From Candidatus Gottesmanbacteria bacterium (GTDB taxonomy: Bacteria; Patescibacteriota; Microgenomatia; UBA10105; UBA927), in contig JACREM010000042.1 in the NCBI GenBank assembly GCA_016218215.1, positions 1-34,185 of the forward strand: a stretch of 34,185 bases of DNA. The letters run 5' to 3'. How positions within the stretch are numbered: position 1 is the first letter of the stretch; the number at the start of each line of letters is the position of its first letter. A program made the position numbers and the translations under genes. Below are positions 25,624 through 32,015 of the stretch, one piece after another. The notes under the pieces were generated by a model. It ran no database searches, was not told the origin of the DNA, and saw nothing but the letters and a program-made list of their open reading frames with translations.

Positions 25624-26636
25624 GTCTTGGGGTTATATTGTCGATCGTAATATTCTTTGTACTCTCCGCTCTTTACATGCTTCCACCAGGCTTCGTTGTC
25701 TTTGTACCATTTCACTGTATCGGCAAGCCATGTATCAAAATCAAACCGAGGCGACCATCCGAGATTTTTTTGAATCTTAGTCCAATCTACCGCATACCGT
25801 CTATCATGACCCGGTCGGTCGGCAACAAATGAAATAAGAGATTCATTTTTTCCTAAAATATGTAAAATTTTCTTAACCACTTCAATATTGGAGATATCTT
25901 TCGTAAGTCCGCCTACGCAATACGTCTCACCAATTGTACCTTTTTCTAAAACAGACTCAATTGCACGGCAGTGATCTTCCACATGCAGCCAATCTCGAAC
26001 GTACAACCCGTCACCATATACAGGTATTTTTTTATCCTCAAGAGCATTGGTTATAGCAAGCGGGATTACTTTCTCCGGAAACTGATATGGTCCGTAATTA
26101 TTTGAACAATTTGTGATTGTGACAGGAAGACCGAAAGTATGAAAATACGCACGGACGAGATGGTCTGACCCAGCTTTTGATGCTGAATAGGGGCTATGTG
26201 GATCGTATCTGGTATCTTCAGAAAAACGAGTGTTTTCCGCAAGACTCAAAGACCCAAAGACTTCGTCTGTTGAAATATGATGAAATCGCTTAACCCCAAG
26301 TCTAACTGATTGGTCCAGAAGCACCTGAGTACCTAAAACATTTGATTTAATAAAATTTGCAGGATCGTGAATTGATCTATCAACGTGACTTTCCGCCGCA
26401 AAATGTACTACCGTATCTACTCCTTTTAATACACTGGATACAGCGTCGACATCGCAGATATTCCCTTGAACAAACGAATATGTTGATTTTTTTTCAACTG
26501 CACGTATACTTTCTAAATTTCCCGCATACGTTAGTGCGTCAAAATTTACGATCGTATCCTCAGGATGCTTCTCCATCCAATAAAGAATAAAATTTGCTCC
26601 GATAAATCCTGCCCCTCCTGTCACAACGATCTTCAT
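25620..26636 (-). CDS. rmlB: dTDP-glucose 4,6-dehydratase
   Basis: A 338-residue extended short-chain dehydrogenase with GGAGFIG (7-13), HFAAESHVDRSI (78-89), the catalytic STDEVFGSL (T123, D124, E125), Y150-SAS-K154, NCSNNYGPYQFPEKVIP and YGDGLYVRDWLHVEDHC. This is a near-textbook RmlB. It converts dTDP-glucose to dTDP-4-keto-6-deoxyglucose using a bound NAD+, in the cytoplasm. Length and motifs are complete. ATGA overlaps join it to rmlA upstream and rmlD downstream, giving the order rmlA-rmlB-rmlD. A GGAAGGAAA stretch just upstream, within the end of rmlA, is a usable ribosome site. Confidence 0.95.
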   Translation of the reverse strand: MKIVVTGGAGFIGANFILYWMEKHPEDTIVNFDALTYAGNLESIRAVEKKSTYSFVQGNICDVDAVSSVLKGVDTVVHFAAESHVDRSIHDPANFIKSNVLGTQVLLDQSVRLGVKRFHHISTDEVFGSLSLAENTRFSEDTRYDPHSPYSASKAGSDHLVRAYFHTFGLPVTITNCSNNYGPYQFPEKVIPLAITNALEDKKIPVYGDGLYVRDWLHVEDHCRAIESVLEKGTIGETYCVGGLTKDISNIEVVKKILHILGKNESLISFVADRPGHDRRYAVDWTKIQKNLGWSPRFDFDTWLADTVKWYKDNEAWWKHVKSGEYKEYYDRQYNPKT

Positions 26637-27373
26637 GCAAGTTTTCCTTCCTTCACCATCTGTGCGACTTCGTTATTTGCCCGCAGCAGCTCATCATATG
26701 AAGTACCTGCATCTACCCACCAATCAAGCACCTCGCATCCAAGCTTTCCCTGCGACAAATATGAATTATTTAAGTCGGTAACCTCAAGCTCGCCTCTGCC
26801 TGACGGTGTAAGTTTTTTGATATACTCAAAAACCTTATGATCATACATATAAATACCTGTTTGAGCGATATTCGACTTAGGTTCTGCTGGCTTCTCTTCT
26901 ATCGACACGACAGCACCCGACGAGTCTATCTCAATGACTCCATACTGACCTGACTTTGTCGGCATTCTCACTCCAAAAACCATCGAGCCAAGAGACTTTT
27001 TTTCAAACATCTTTACAGCATTTTTAAGATCGTAATTAAAAATATTATCACCCAAAAGAACCAATATTGAATCCTCATGAGAAAATTCCTCTGCAAGAGA
27101 GATGGCATCCGCGATTCCACCTTTAGGATTTTTTTGGATTGCGTAGTACAAGCGAAGATCAAATTCTTCTCCGGATTTTAGAAGTGAGGCAAAATCTCCG
27201 ACATGATCACCAGAGGTTGTAAGAAGTACTTCTTTTATCCCCGCCCTTTTCATCGATTCCAATGAATAATAAATCATTGGTTTGTTATACACCGGGAGAA
27301 GATGCTTGTTGGTTACAAACGTGAGCGGCCGAAGTCTTGTAGCAAGTCCGCCAGCTAAAATGACACCTTTCAT
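26633..27373 (-). CDS. rmlA: Glucose-1-phosphate thymidylyltransferase (short form)
   Basis: A 246-residue nucleotidyltransferase. It starts MKGVILAGGLATRLRPLT (the family signature, with Ala at 11 where Gly-Thr-Arg is usual) and continues TNKHLLPVYNKPMIYYSLES (21-40). It has the metal Asp D109 in LLGDN, YGVIEID, VSIEEKP (157-162), GELEVTDLNN and D221 in WWVDAGTS. It forms dTDP-glucose from dTTP and glucose-1-phosphate, the entry to the rml pathway. It lacks the C-terminal extension of the 290-residue RmlA forms, as do many archaeal and CPR versions. A good ribosome site lies 5 bases upstream. The preceding gene is a small membrane protein 24 bases away; rmlB follows through ATGA. Confidence 0.9.
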   Translation of the reverse strand: MKGVILAGGLATRLRPLTFVTNKHLLPVYNKPMIYYSLESMKRAGIKEVLLTTSGDHVGDFASLLKSGEEFDLRLYYAIQKNPKGGIADAISLAEEFSHEDSILVLLGDNIFNYDLKNAVKMFEKKSLGSMVFGVRMPTKSGQYGVIEIDSSGAVVSIEEKPAEPKSNIAQTGIYMYDHKVFEYIKKLTPSGRGELEVTDLNNSYLSQGKLGCEVLDWWVDAGTSYDELLRANNEVAQMVKEGKLA

Positions 27374-27378
27374 ATTCG

Positions 27379-27386
27379 CACCCCTT
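27379..27386 (-). promoter_or_regulatory. Shine-Dalgarno of rmlA
   Basis: AAGGGGTG on the - strand, 5 bases before the ATG at 27373, close to the AAGGAGGTG consensus. It is one of the few clear ribosome sites in a region where most starts rely on ATGA coupling or have none. Confidence 0.6.
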
Positions 27387-27397
27387 TCAAATCTTTA

Positions 27398-27655
27398 CTA
27401 CGATCGAAGCACTATCACAAAGAGAGCAATTGCGATAGCACCAATGAGTATATATTCTACCACAACTTTTCTATGTAAATCCCCAATAATACTATGATGG
27501 GCCACGCCCCATGTCGCGTACAAACATGCAGTAGTGACGCCAATCACCAGCTGAAAGCCGTGATTTCCCTGGGAAAGGAAAAACATCCACGCGCTGAGCG
27601 TAAGCATCACTATAAGAACAAAATAATGAAGGATATATCTTCCTGTACTCATCAT
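27398..27655 (-). CDS. Small membrane protein of unknown function
   Basis: An 85-residue protein with three hydrophobic helices (about 7-27, 34-55, 64-83) and a short loop. ATWGVAHHSIIGDLHRK (49-64) holds three His and an Asp that could face the cytoplasm or a metal. I do not recognise a family. It is tied to the CAP-domain gene: its ATG shares an ATGA with that gene's stop, and it sits 24 bases before rmlA. Coding evidence is the coupling, the coherent hydrophobic pattern and the lack of a better frame on either strand. It may be a partner of the CAP protein, whose own C-terminus has a nearby membrane pair. Confidence 0.75.
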   Translation of the reverse strand: MMSTGRYILHYFVLIVMLTLSAWMFFLSQGNHGFQLVIGVTTACLYATWGVAHHSIIGDLHRKVVVEYILIGAIAIALFVIVLRS

Positions 27656-28548
27656 AAGATTCCCCCAGGCAAAATTTTAGCAAATACAACTGCAAGCATG
27701 ACAAAAAATAAAATATGGGCAACGTTATGCCCAGAAATCCGGACAATCTTCTTTCTCGAAATAATCCACGCATCGATAATGAGTAGCAAAATAAAACCAG
27801 AAACGACCACGAGAGAAAACGAACGTGTGAGGGTTGGAATATTCACAAGAGGTTTGTTTGTGGCGCTGTAAAATACACGTAATGCATCATTTGGAAGGGA
27901 TGTAGCTTCTCCTTTTATCGATGCTCCTGACGAATCAACAATAATCGGCGGTTGTTTTTTTACTAAATCAGCCATCTGAGAAGATGATGCTCCAAACATC
28001 TGTACGACAAGCGTCGTCTCTTCGCCATTGAGTATCCCATTTACGACGGCAAAACCGACCTCCCGGTAGGCAGATTTCACAATATTTGCCTTATGAGTCG
28101 GTGAAGCCATCCACGCATCAACGACATTTTTACTCGTAGTAAAATTTTTCGCTAAATTTTCACCAGCTACAGTATACTGATACCCCTGAGCCACTATAAA
28201 ATCCCAGGGAGTCACTCCCTTTGGACTCACATGTGCCCAATAATTATTGGCAAACATGTCTTGAGCCTTTTTATAGGCTGCAACAGATAATTTTTCGTTC
28301 AATACTACTGTTGCAAGGCCGATTTTTCCCCGCTCAATATTCGTATCGTCCAAAAGCGATTGAACGTAAATATCCGTGGCATACCCTAAAATATTTGGAA
28401 ACGCATGGTGAAACGAATCTATAAAAAAGTAGAAAGCTACAAAGAGAAGCGCATATACAAAAAGGTACTTTGCATGGAGTGCTTTTGGTTTGAAGTTATT
28501 GGAGTGATGCGGAGTCAAAAAATGACGACAGTAATCGGTAATTCTCAT
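27652..28548 (-). CDS. CAP (SCP/PR-1) domain membrane protein
   Basis: A 298-residue protein: a cytoplasmic His-rich N-terminus, a helix (about 28-46), an extracytoplasmic CAP domain (about 66-190), a linker and two C-terminal helices (about 230-252 and 275-292) split by a basic loop (SRKKIVR). The CAP domain has the expected NIERGK, WAHVSPKG (H106), AGENLAKN (E130) and W-x-SPTHKANI (H152), the conserved pair of His plus Glu. CAP domains bind lipids or act as scaffolds or proteases; the role in bacteria is not settled. It heads a new run after a 49-base gap, with a promoter-like TTGTTT-17-TATGAT upstream. It shares ATGA with the 85-residue membrane gene. The domain call is firm, the function is not. 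Confidence 0.88.
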   Translation of the reverse strand: MRITDYCRHFLTPHHSNNFKPKALHAKYLFVYALLFVAFYFFIDSFHHAFPNILGYATDIYVQSLLDDTNIERGKIGLATVVLNEKLSVAAYKKAQDMFANNYWAHVSPKGVTPWDFIVAQGYQYTVAGENLAKNFTTSKNVVDAWMASPTHKANIVKSAYREVGFAVVNGILNGEETTLVVQMFGASSSQMADLVKKQPPIIVDSSGASIKGEATSLPNDALRVFYSATNKPLVNIPTLTRSFSLVVVSGFILLLIIDAWIISRKKIVRISGHNVAHILFFVMLAVVFAKILPGGIL

Positions 28549-28556
28549 GTATATCC

Positions 28557-28585
28557 ATCATATCGACATCTTATCCGCGAAACAA
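28557..28585 (-). promoter_or_regulatory. possible promoter of the CAP gene
   Basis: On the - strand: TTGTTT (28585-28580), 17 bases, TATGAT (28562-28557), 8 bases before ATG at 28548. It lies in the 49-base gap after tsaB, which is the widest gene-free gap with two known flanks. No Shine-Dalgarno follows. Confidence 0.45.
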
Positions 28586-28597
28586 GTGACCCCAGTA

Positions 28598-28903
28598 TCA
28601 TTCGTAGACCGGTTCGACCGACCTCAGTTTTCCATTCAGTGGAATGCCTAACAAAAATTGAAGCGTATTCGCCACCGATACCCCAACGCGTACCCCTGTA
28701 AATGACCCTGGGCCGAGAGCTACTTCAAGCTCGTCAATATCTTCAAAAGTCACCTGTTGTGATTTCAGATTTTCGGAAATTGCCTCAAGCACAACCTGTG
28801 AACGTTTCTCCCGTGTAAGAACGACCTCATTCATGATCTTTTCTTCTTTCGTAAGGATCACTTTTGTTTCTGTCTGATCGGTAGTATCAATGCAAAGTTT
28901 CAT
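28598..28903 (-). CDS. tsaB: TsaB, short form (t6A biosynthesis)
   Basis: A 101-residue protein matching the N-terminal half of TsaB, the inactive paralogue and partner of TsaD in threonylcarbamoylation of tRNA A37. It has the N-terminal strand KLCIDTTD and the invariant LGPGSFTGVRVGVSVANTLQFLLGIPL (63-89). After this it jumps to GKLRSVEPVYE and stops. EPVY is the usual near-terminal motif of full-length TsaB (about 230 residues), so the middle of the C-terminal lobe is missing rather than the end. Downstream there are only 49 bases before the CAP gene, so no lost second half exists. It is coupled to tsaC by ATGA. The longer reading frame from 29005 is rejected because it runs back into tsaC. 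Confidence 0.85.
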   Translation of the reverse strand: MKLCIDTTDQTETKVILTKEEKIMNEVVLTREKRSQVVLEAISENLKSQQVTFEDIDELEVALGPGSFTGVRVGVSVANTLQFLLGIPLNGKLRSVEPVYE

Positions 28904-29499
28904 ATGTATACATCTTCTTCTAGTAATTGTACCGCTCCAGTCCTCACGATTACTACTGGATTCTTTGTACAATCTACAACCGTAGATGCTTGTTTTACTA
29001 CGCATGTCCCAGGCACCACTAGGTCTACTAGGGCTGTGAGGCGTGCATCGAGCTTTTCATAGACATAAGGAGTCTTGTCTCCATGAAAATTTGCTGAAGG
29101 TCCGAGAATAGGTACTCCGAGTTGCCGAATGAGTGTTAAAGGAATTTTATGATTTGGCATACGAAGACCAATGTTTCCGGTCCCACCACGTATCGGTGAA
29201 TACACTTTATGAGAATCGCAAAAGGAAATTATTGTAAGTGCGCCAGGCCAATATTTTTCCATGAGCGTAAAAACTACTTTTGGCGGATTTAAAAAATATG
29301 TTCGTGCCATATCAATAGATGATACAAGCACGGGCGTTGCATGATCCACACTCCTTTTTCGAAGTTTAAACAGTCTGTCAACCGACTCCTTACTGTCAAT
29401 TCTGCAGCCGATTCCAAACGCTGTGTCCGTGGGGTAAATGATAATTCCTCCGCTTTGAAAAACTTTTACTGCTTTTTCTAACATATCATTTTGCTTCAT
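28900..29499 (-). CDS. tsaC: L-threonylcarbamoyladenylate synthase (TsaC/Sua5)
   Basis: A 199-residue YrdC-fold enzyme. It has IIYPTDTAFGIGC (20-32), RLFKLRKRS (42-50), EKYWPGALTI (81-90), GGTGNIGLRMPNH (105-117), LGPSANFHG (132-140) and STVVDC (172-177). All motifs lining the ATP/threonine/bicarbonate site are present. It makes threonylcarbamoyl-AMP, which TsaD-TsaB-TsaE then transfers to A37 of ANN-decoding tRNAs, in the cytoplasm. The length is that of the short TsaC form without the Sua5 C-terminal domain. It starts 3 bases after tsaE and ends in ATGA with tsaB, so the three act as a unit; tsaD is not in this window. Confidence 0.93.
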   Translation of the reverse strand: MKQNDMLEKAVKVFQSGGIIIYPTDTAFGIGCRIDSKESVDRLFKLRKRSVDHATPVLVSSIDMARTYFLNPPKVVFTLMEKYWPGALTIISFCDSHKVYSPIRGGTGNIGLRMPNHKIPLTLIRQLGVPILGPSANFHGDKTPYVYEKLDARLTALVDLVVPGTCVVKQASTVVDCTKNPVVIVRTGAVQLLEEDVYI

Positions 29500-29502
29500 A
29501 TA

Positions 29503-29952
29503 TTATCCTAAGACATTTAGCACGATCTCACGAGATGTATCCCCAATGACTTCTATACGTACATCTATCCGCTTTGATGGTAAAAATTCCGAAATCTTTT
29601 CCGACCATTCAATAAGTACTATGGCGTTGGCGTCCGACAAGACCTCTTTCATGCCAATGGCCATAGCGTCTGACGCATCAAGCATACGATAAAGATCAAA
29701 ATGCCAAATCGTTTTTTCTTGTATCTCGTATGTTTTTGAAATGGTGAATGTCGGAGAAAGAATCCGGGTCGTAATTCCAAATTCTTTCAGAAATCCTTTT
29801 GCAAAAACGGTCTTCCCGCTCCCCAAAATCCCCTGAAGACATACCAATCGCCGCTTTCCAAATATACCATTCTTTATGCCTTTTGCGATTTGAACGCCAA
29901 AGTCGTAGGTATTTTTAGAAGAGTTGGAAATTATTATTTCTTCTGACTTCAT
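29503..29952 (-). CDS. tsaE: TsaE ATPase (t6A biosynthesis)
   Basis: A 149-residue P-loop protein of the YjeE family: VCLQGILGSGKT (Walker A, 41-48), ILSPTFTISKTY, WHFDLYRMLD, and IVLIEWSEKI. The switch-like SPTF and HFDLYR motifs and the short length are diagnostic. It hydrolyses ATP to reset the TsaB-TsaD complex during tRNA A37 threonylcarbamoylation. It starts 22 bases after the secreted Thr/Pro protein, with TAAAAT 6 bases before the ATG and no Shine-Dalgarno, so the t6A cluster may have its own transcript. tsaC follows by 3 bases. Confidence 0.94.
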   Translation of the reverse strand: MKSEEIIISNSSKNTYDFGVQIAKGIKNGIFGKRRLVCLQGILGSGKTVFAKGFLKEFGITTRILSPTFTISKTYEIQEKTIWHFDLYRMLDASDAMAIGMKEVLSDANAIVLIEWSEKISEFLPSKRIDVRIEVIGDTSREIVLNVLG

Positions 29953-29958
29953 TGGTAC

Positions 29959-29964
29959 ATTTTA
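29959..29964 (-). promoter_or_regulatory. possible -10 box for the tsaECB cluster
   Basis: TAAAAT on the - strand, 6 bases before the ATG at 29952, in the 22-base gap after the secreted protein gene. The -35 side is weak (TTTCCT at about 18 bases). It has the same layout as the other leaderless candidates in the window. Confidence 0.35.
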
Positions 29965-29974
29965 CACTTTCATA

Positions 29975-30874
29975 CTATGAGAAGGAAAATTTCTTTGCAA
30001 TATAAATAACCGAAGCCAAAGAAAATACCCCAAGGCCTGCTGCAATAAATCCAAAGGTAACTGCCATCATTTTATCAATTCTCGGTGTATTATTAGATGT
30101 ATTGCTATCTGTAGTCACACCAAGAACGGACCCATCTGACGCTATGACCGTTTTTTCTTGAATGAACGCTTCATCGGTATCAGCCAAAACATCATTTTCA
30201 TCTTTTAAAGAAATACTCGGAGAGGGAACGCTTTTTGTACTCATCGAAGTAGGTGTCTTTGTACTACTGGTTGGAGTGGAAGTGGGAGACGGTGTACTCG
30301 TCGGAGTCGGTGTTCTGGTGGGAGTTGGAGATGGCTCAGGAGTAGGGGTAGGAGTTGAAGTTGGAATTGGAGTCGGAGTAGAAGTTGGAACGATGGGATT
30401 TAAAGGCAAAGAATTCAACGATTGAAAACTTGTACCACAACTATTGTCTGTATTTAAACACGCTCGAACAAAAAGCAGTTTTGCCTCATCCGTTGATGAG
30501 GATTTAATCCTACATCGAGTTAATCCTGACCAATATCCATCTACCCCTATAGCAACTTGAGGCATATCTACCCATGCGCCGGAAGAACCTGTGTCATCAA
30601 GCCATTTTGAACTTTGCGAATTAAATGTCTGCCCGTCGTTTAGGCTTGAGGTATTTCCACCAATTCTACATTTGACAAAATAATTACTTCCTGCGACAGC
30701 CCCACTCATCGTTGCGGTGAGAGTAAAGGCATCGCCGATTACAGGGGAATTTATATCGACGCTCAATGGGCTTATGCTGACTGCAAAAACGGGGTAATTC
30801 GATAAGAATAAAAGGACAAAAAAAAGAATCTCTGCCCGAACAACAGCTGAAAGAAATAGTCGATTATTGAACAT
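29975..30874 (-). CDS. Secreted, membrane-anchored protein with Thr/Pro-rich stalk
   Basis: A 299-residue surface protein: signal peptide (about 1-31, ending YPVFA), an outside domain (32-160), a Thr/Pro/Ser stalk (162-213, many TPTP and TSTP steps), a spacer, a membrane helix (270-292) and a basic-tipped end (AKKFSFS). The outside domain has NYFVKCRIGG, GQTFNSQSSKWL, WVDMPQVAIGVDGYWSG, CRIK and RACLNTDNSCG. Cysteines at 69, 121, 139 and 146 could form disulfides. I recognise no named family, but the architecture is that of a cell-surface adhesin or binding protein held off the membrane by a glycosylatable stalk. It overlaps the M23 gene by 11 bases. A role as acceptor for the nearby glycosyltransferases is speculation. 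Confidence 0.8.
   Translation of the reverse strand: MFNNRLFLSAVVRAEILFFVLLFLSNYPVFAVSISPLSVDINSPVIGDAFTLTATMSGAVAGSNYFVKCRIGGNTSSLNDGQTFNSQSSKWLDDTGSSGAWVDMPQVAIGVDGYWSGLTRCRIKSSSTDEAKLLFVRACLNTDNSCGTSFQSLNSLPLNPIVPTSTPTPIPTSTPTPTPEPSPTPTRTPTPTSTPSPTSTPTSSTKTPTSMSTKSVPSPSISLKDENDVLADTDEAFIQEKTVIASDGSVLGVTTDSNTSNNTPRIDKMMAVTFGFIAAGLGVFSLASVIYIAKKFSFS
30236..30391 (-). repeat. Low-complexity Thr/Pro codon repeat
   Basis: Imperfect short repeats of ACTCC/ACTCCAAC type on the - strand encode the Thr/Pro stalk of the surface protein. On the + strand they give a shadow frame rich in Gly-Val. Such runs can change length by slippage, which would lengthen or shorten the stalk in steps of one or two residues. 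Confidence 0.75.
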
Positions 30875-32015
30875 GCAGATAGAAGCTCACTGCTCCGTCT
30901 CCGTGTTCAATATATTTAATCTTAATAATACTACTTGTCCCACATGCTTGACTTGAGGAGTATAGTAATCCATCTTTTGGAGCACGAATTACGGATGAAG
31001 TCTTACTTACCATGTCTATACCCGTATGTATTCCACCACTATATGAATACCTCCATGACCACGGAGTCTTTCCGAAATGCTGAGTAATTATGACATCTCC
31101 TTCAAGCGGCCATCCCCAACTTCCGGAGCCCATGCGAACTCTCGCACCAATTTGATCATCGTACACATCTCTTGATGATACATACTCCTCACCATTAACC
31201 CATGCGCTATTTTTTCTAATTTCAAAATGAAGATGCGCCCCAGATGAACACCCAGGATACCCTGTATTCCCTACTAAGGCAATCGGATCACCTTGTTTTA
31301 TTGTGCCTATTTTGACGCTATCAATGAGGGCACGATCAAGAGCTTGCTTTTCTGCAAGCGCTTGAGCCAGTAGAGTCTGGTACACAGATTCATTATTTTT
31401 GGTTTGCTCGAGGAGCGCCTGTTTATCTTTTTTCTGGAGATTTAATGCTTGTTTTTCGCTCTCTAATACTGCCTGTAGTTTCTGTTGTTCAACTTTTTTC
31501 TGCTCCCTCTGATTCTTTCTTTCGCTTAAGGTATTTTGTTCTTCCTGATGAACGCGATATTTCATTGTTTCTTTTCGCTGAATATAAGAGAGATACACTC
31601 GCCTTGAAAAAAAATCTGCAACATTTGAGCTAAAAAACATAACGCCAAAAGGAGAAACTTGAAGTCTCTTGTATGTTTCGGGGATCCGGTGAAGAATGAG
31701 TTCCAATCTTTTTGTTTTTATATTCTCAAGCTCGTCAATATCACGAGTAAGAGAATCAATATCGTCTGACAATTTCTTTATCTGTCCTTCTGAAGCGCTA
31801 ATCTTTAGTATGCTAAGGGCAATAGAAGAATTAAGAATTGATATCTGCTTAGAAAGAGTATTCTCTTGACCTTGAAGTTCTGCAATCTTATTCTGTAAAG
31901 CCTCAATGCTGTTAGATTCCTCTGCAAAAACACTTCTCGACTGGAAAAATATAAAAAACGTTATACAAAAAAGAGCGAATAACTTTTTCATAACAGAACT
32001 AACACGAAGTGTCAT
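30864..32015 (-). CDS. Secreted coiled-coil M23 peptidase, domain circularly permuted (FtsEX-linked hydrolase)
   Basis: A 383-residue exported protein: signal peptide (1-31, ending SVFA), a long coiled coil (about 33-235, with a break near 118-136) and an M23 endopeptidase domain. The coiled coil is as in PcsB/EnvC, which FtsX opens. The domain's parts are in the reverse of normal order. First comes VKIGTIKQGDPIALVGNTG plus SGAHLHFE (H261, H263); then a linker; then WPLEG, ITQHFGK, GGIHTGID (H330, D334), APKDGLLY, IEHGDG and finally FYLHVQ (H381) at the end. All five usual zinc and catalytic residues are present. It cuts peptidoglycan cross-links during division if active. The start at 32015 shares ATGA with ftsX; 31991 (MKKLFALF) is an alternative. 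Confidence 0.88.
   Translation of the reverse strand: MTLRVSSVMKKLFALFCITFFIFFQSRSVFAEESNSIEALQNKIAELQGQENTLSKQISILNSSIALSILKISASEGQIKKLSDDIDSLTRDIDELENIKTKRLELILHRIPETYKRLQVSPFGVMFFSSNVADFFSRRVYLSYIQRKETMKYRVHQEEQNTLSERKNQREQKKVEQQKLQAVLESEKQALNLQKKDKQALLEQTKNNESVYQTLLAQALAEKQALDRALIDSVKIGTIKQGDPIALVGNTGYPGCSSGAHLHFEIRKNSAWVNGEEYVSSRDVYDDQIGARVRMGSGSWGWPLEGDVIITQHFGKTPWSWRYSYSGGIHTGIDMVSKTSSVIRAPKDGLLYSSSQACGTSSIIKIKYIEHGDGAVSFYLHVQ

Noticed and set aside
28549-28597. A frameshifted second half of tsaB
   Set aside because: Only 49 bases separate tsaB from the CAP gene, too few for the missing 120 residues, and the short protein already ends with the family's terminal motif.
28904-29005. 34-residue extension of TsaB
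   Set aside because: Runs back into tsaC; the ATG at 28903 is in ATGA with the tsaC stop and begins at the family's first strand.
30162-30425. + strand frame encoding a Gly-Val repeat protein
   Set aside because: It is the mirror of the Thr/Pro codon repeat on the - strand; no start context, and it lies wholly inside a good gene.
30864-32015. M23 domain order explained by misassembly or frameshift
   Set aside because: The gene is one continuous frame, both halves are complementary with none repeated, and flanking overlaps with ftsX and the next gene are intact; reads would still be needed to exclude assembly error fully.
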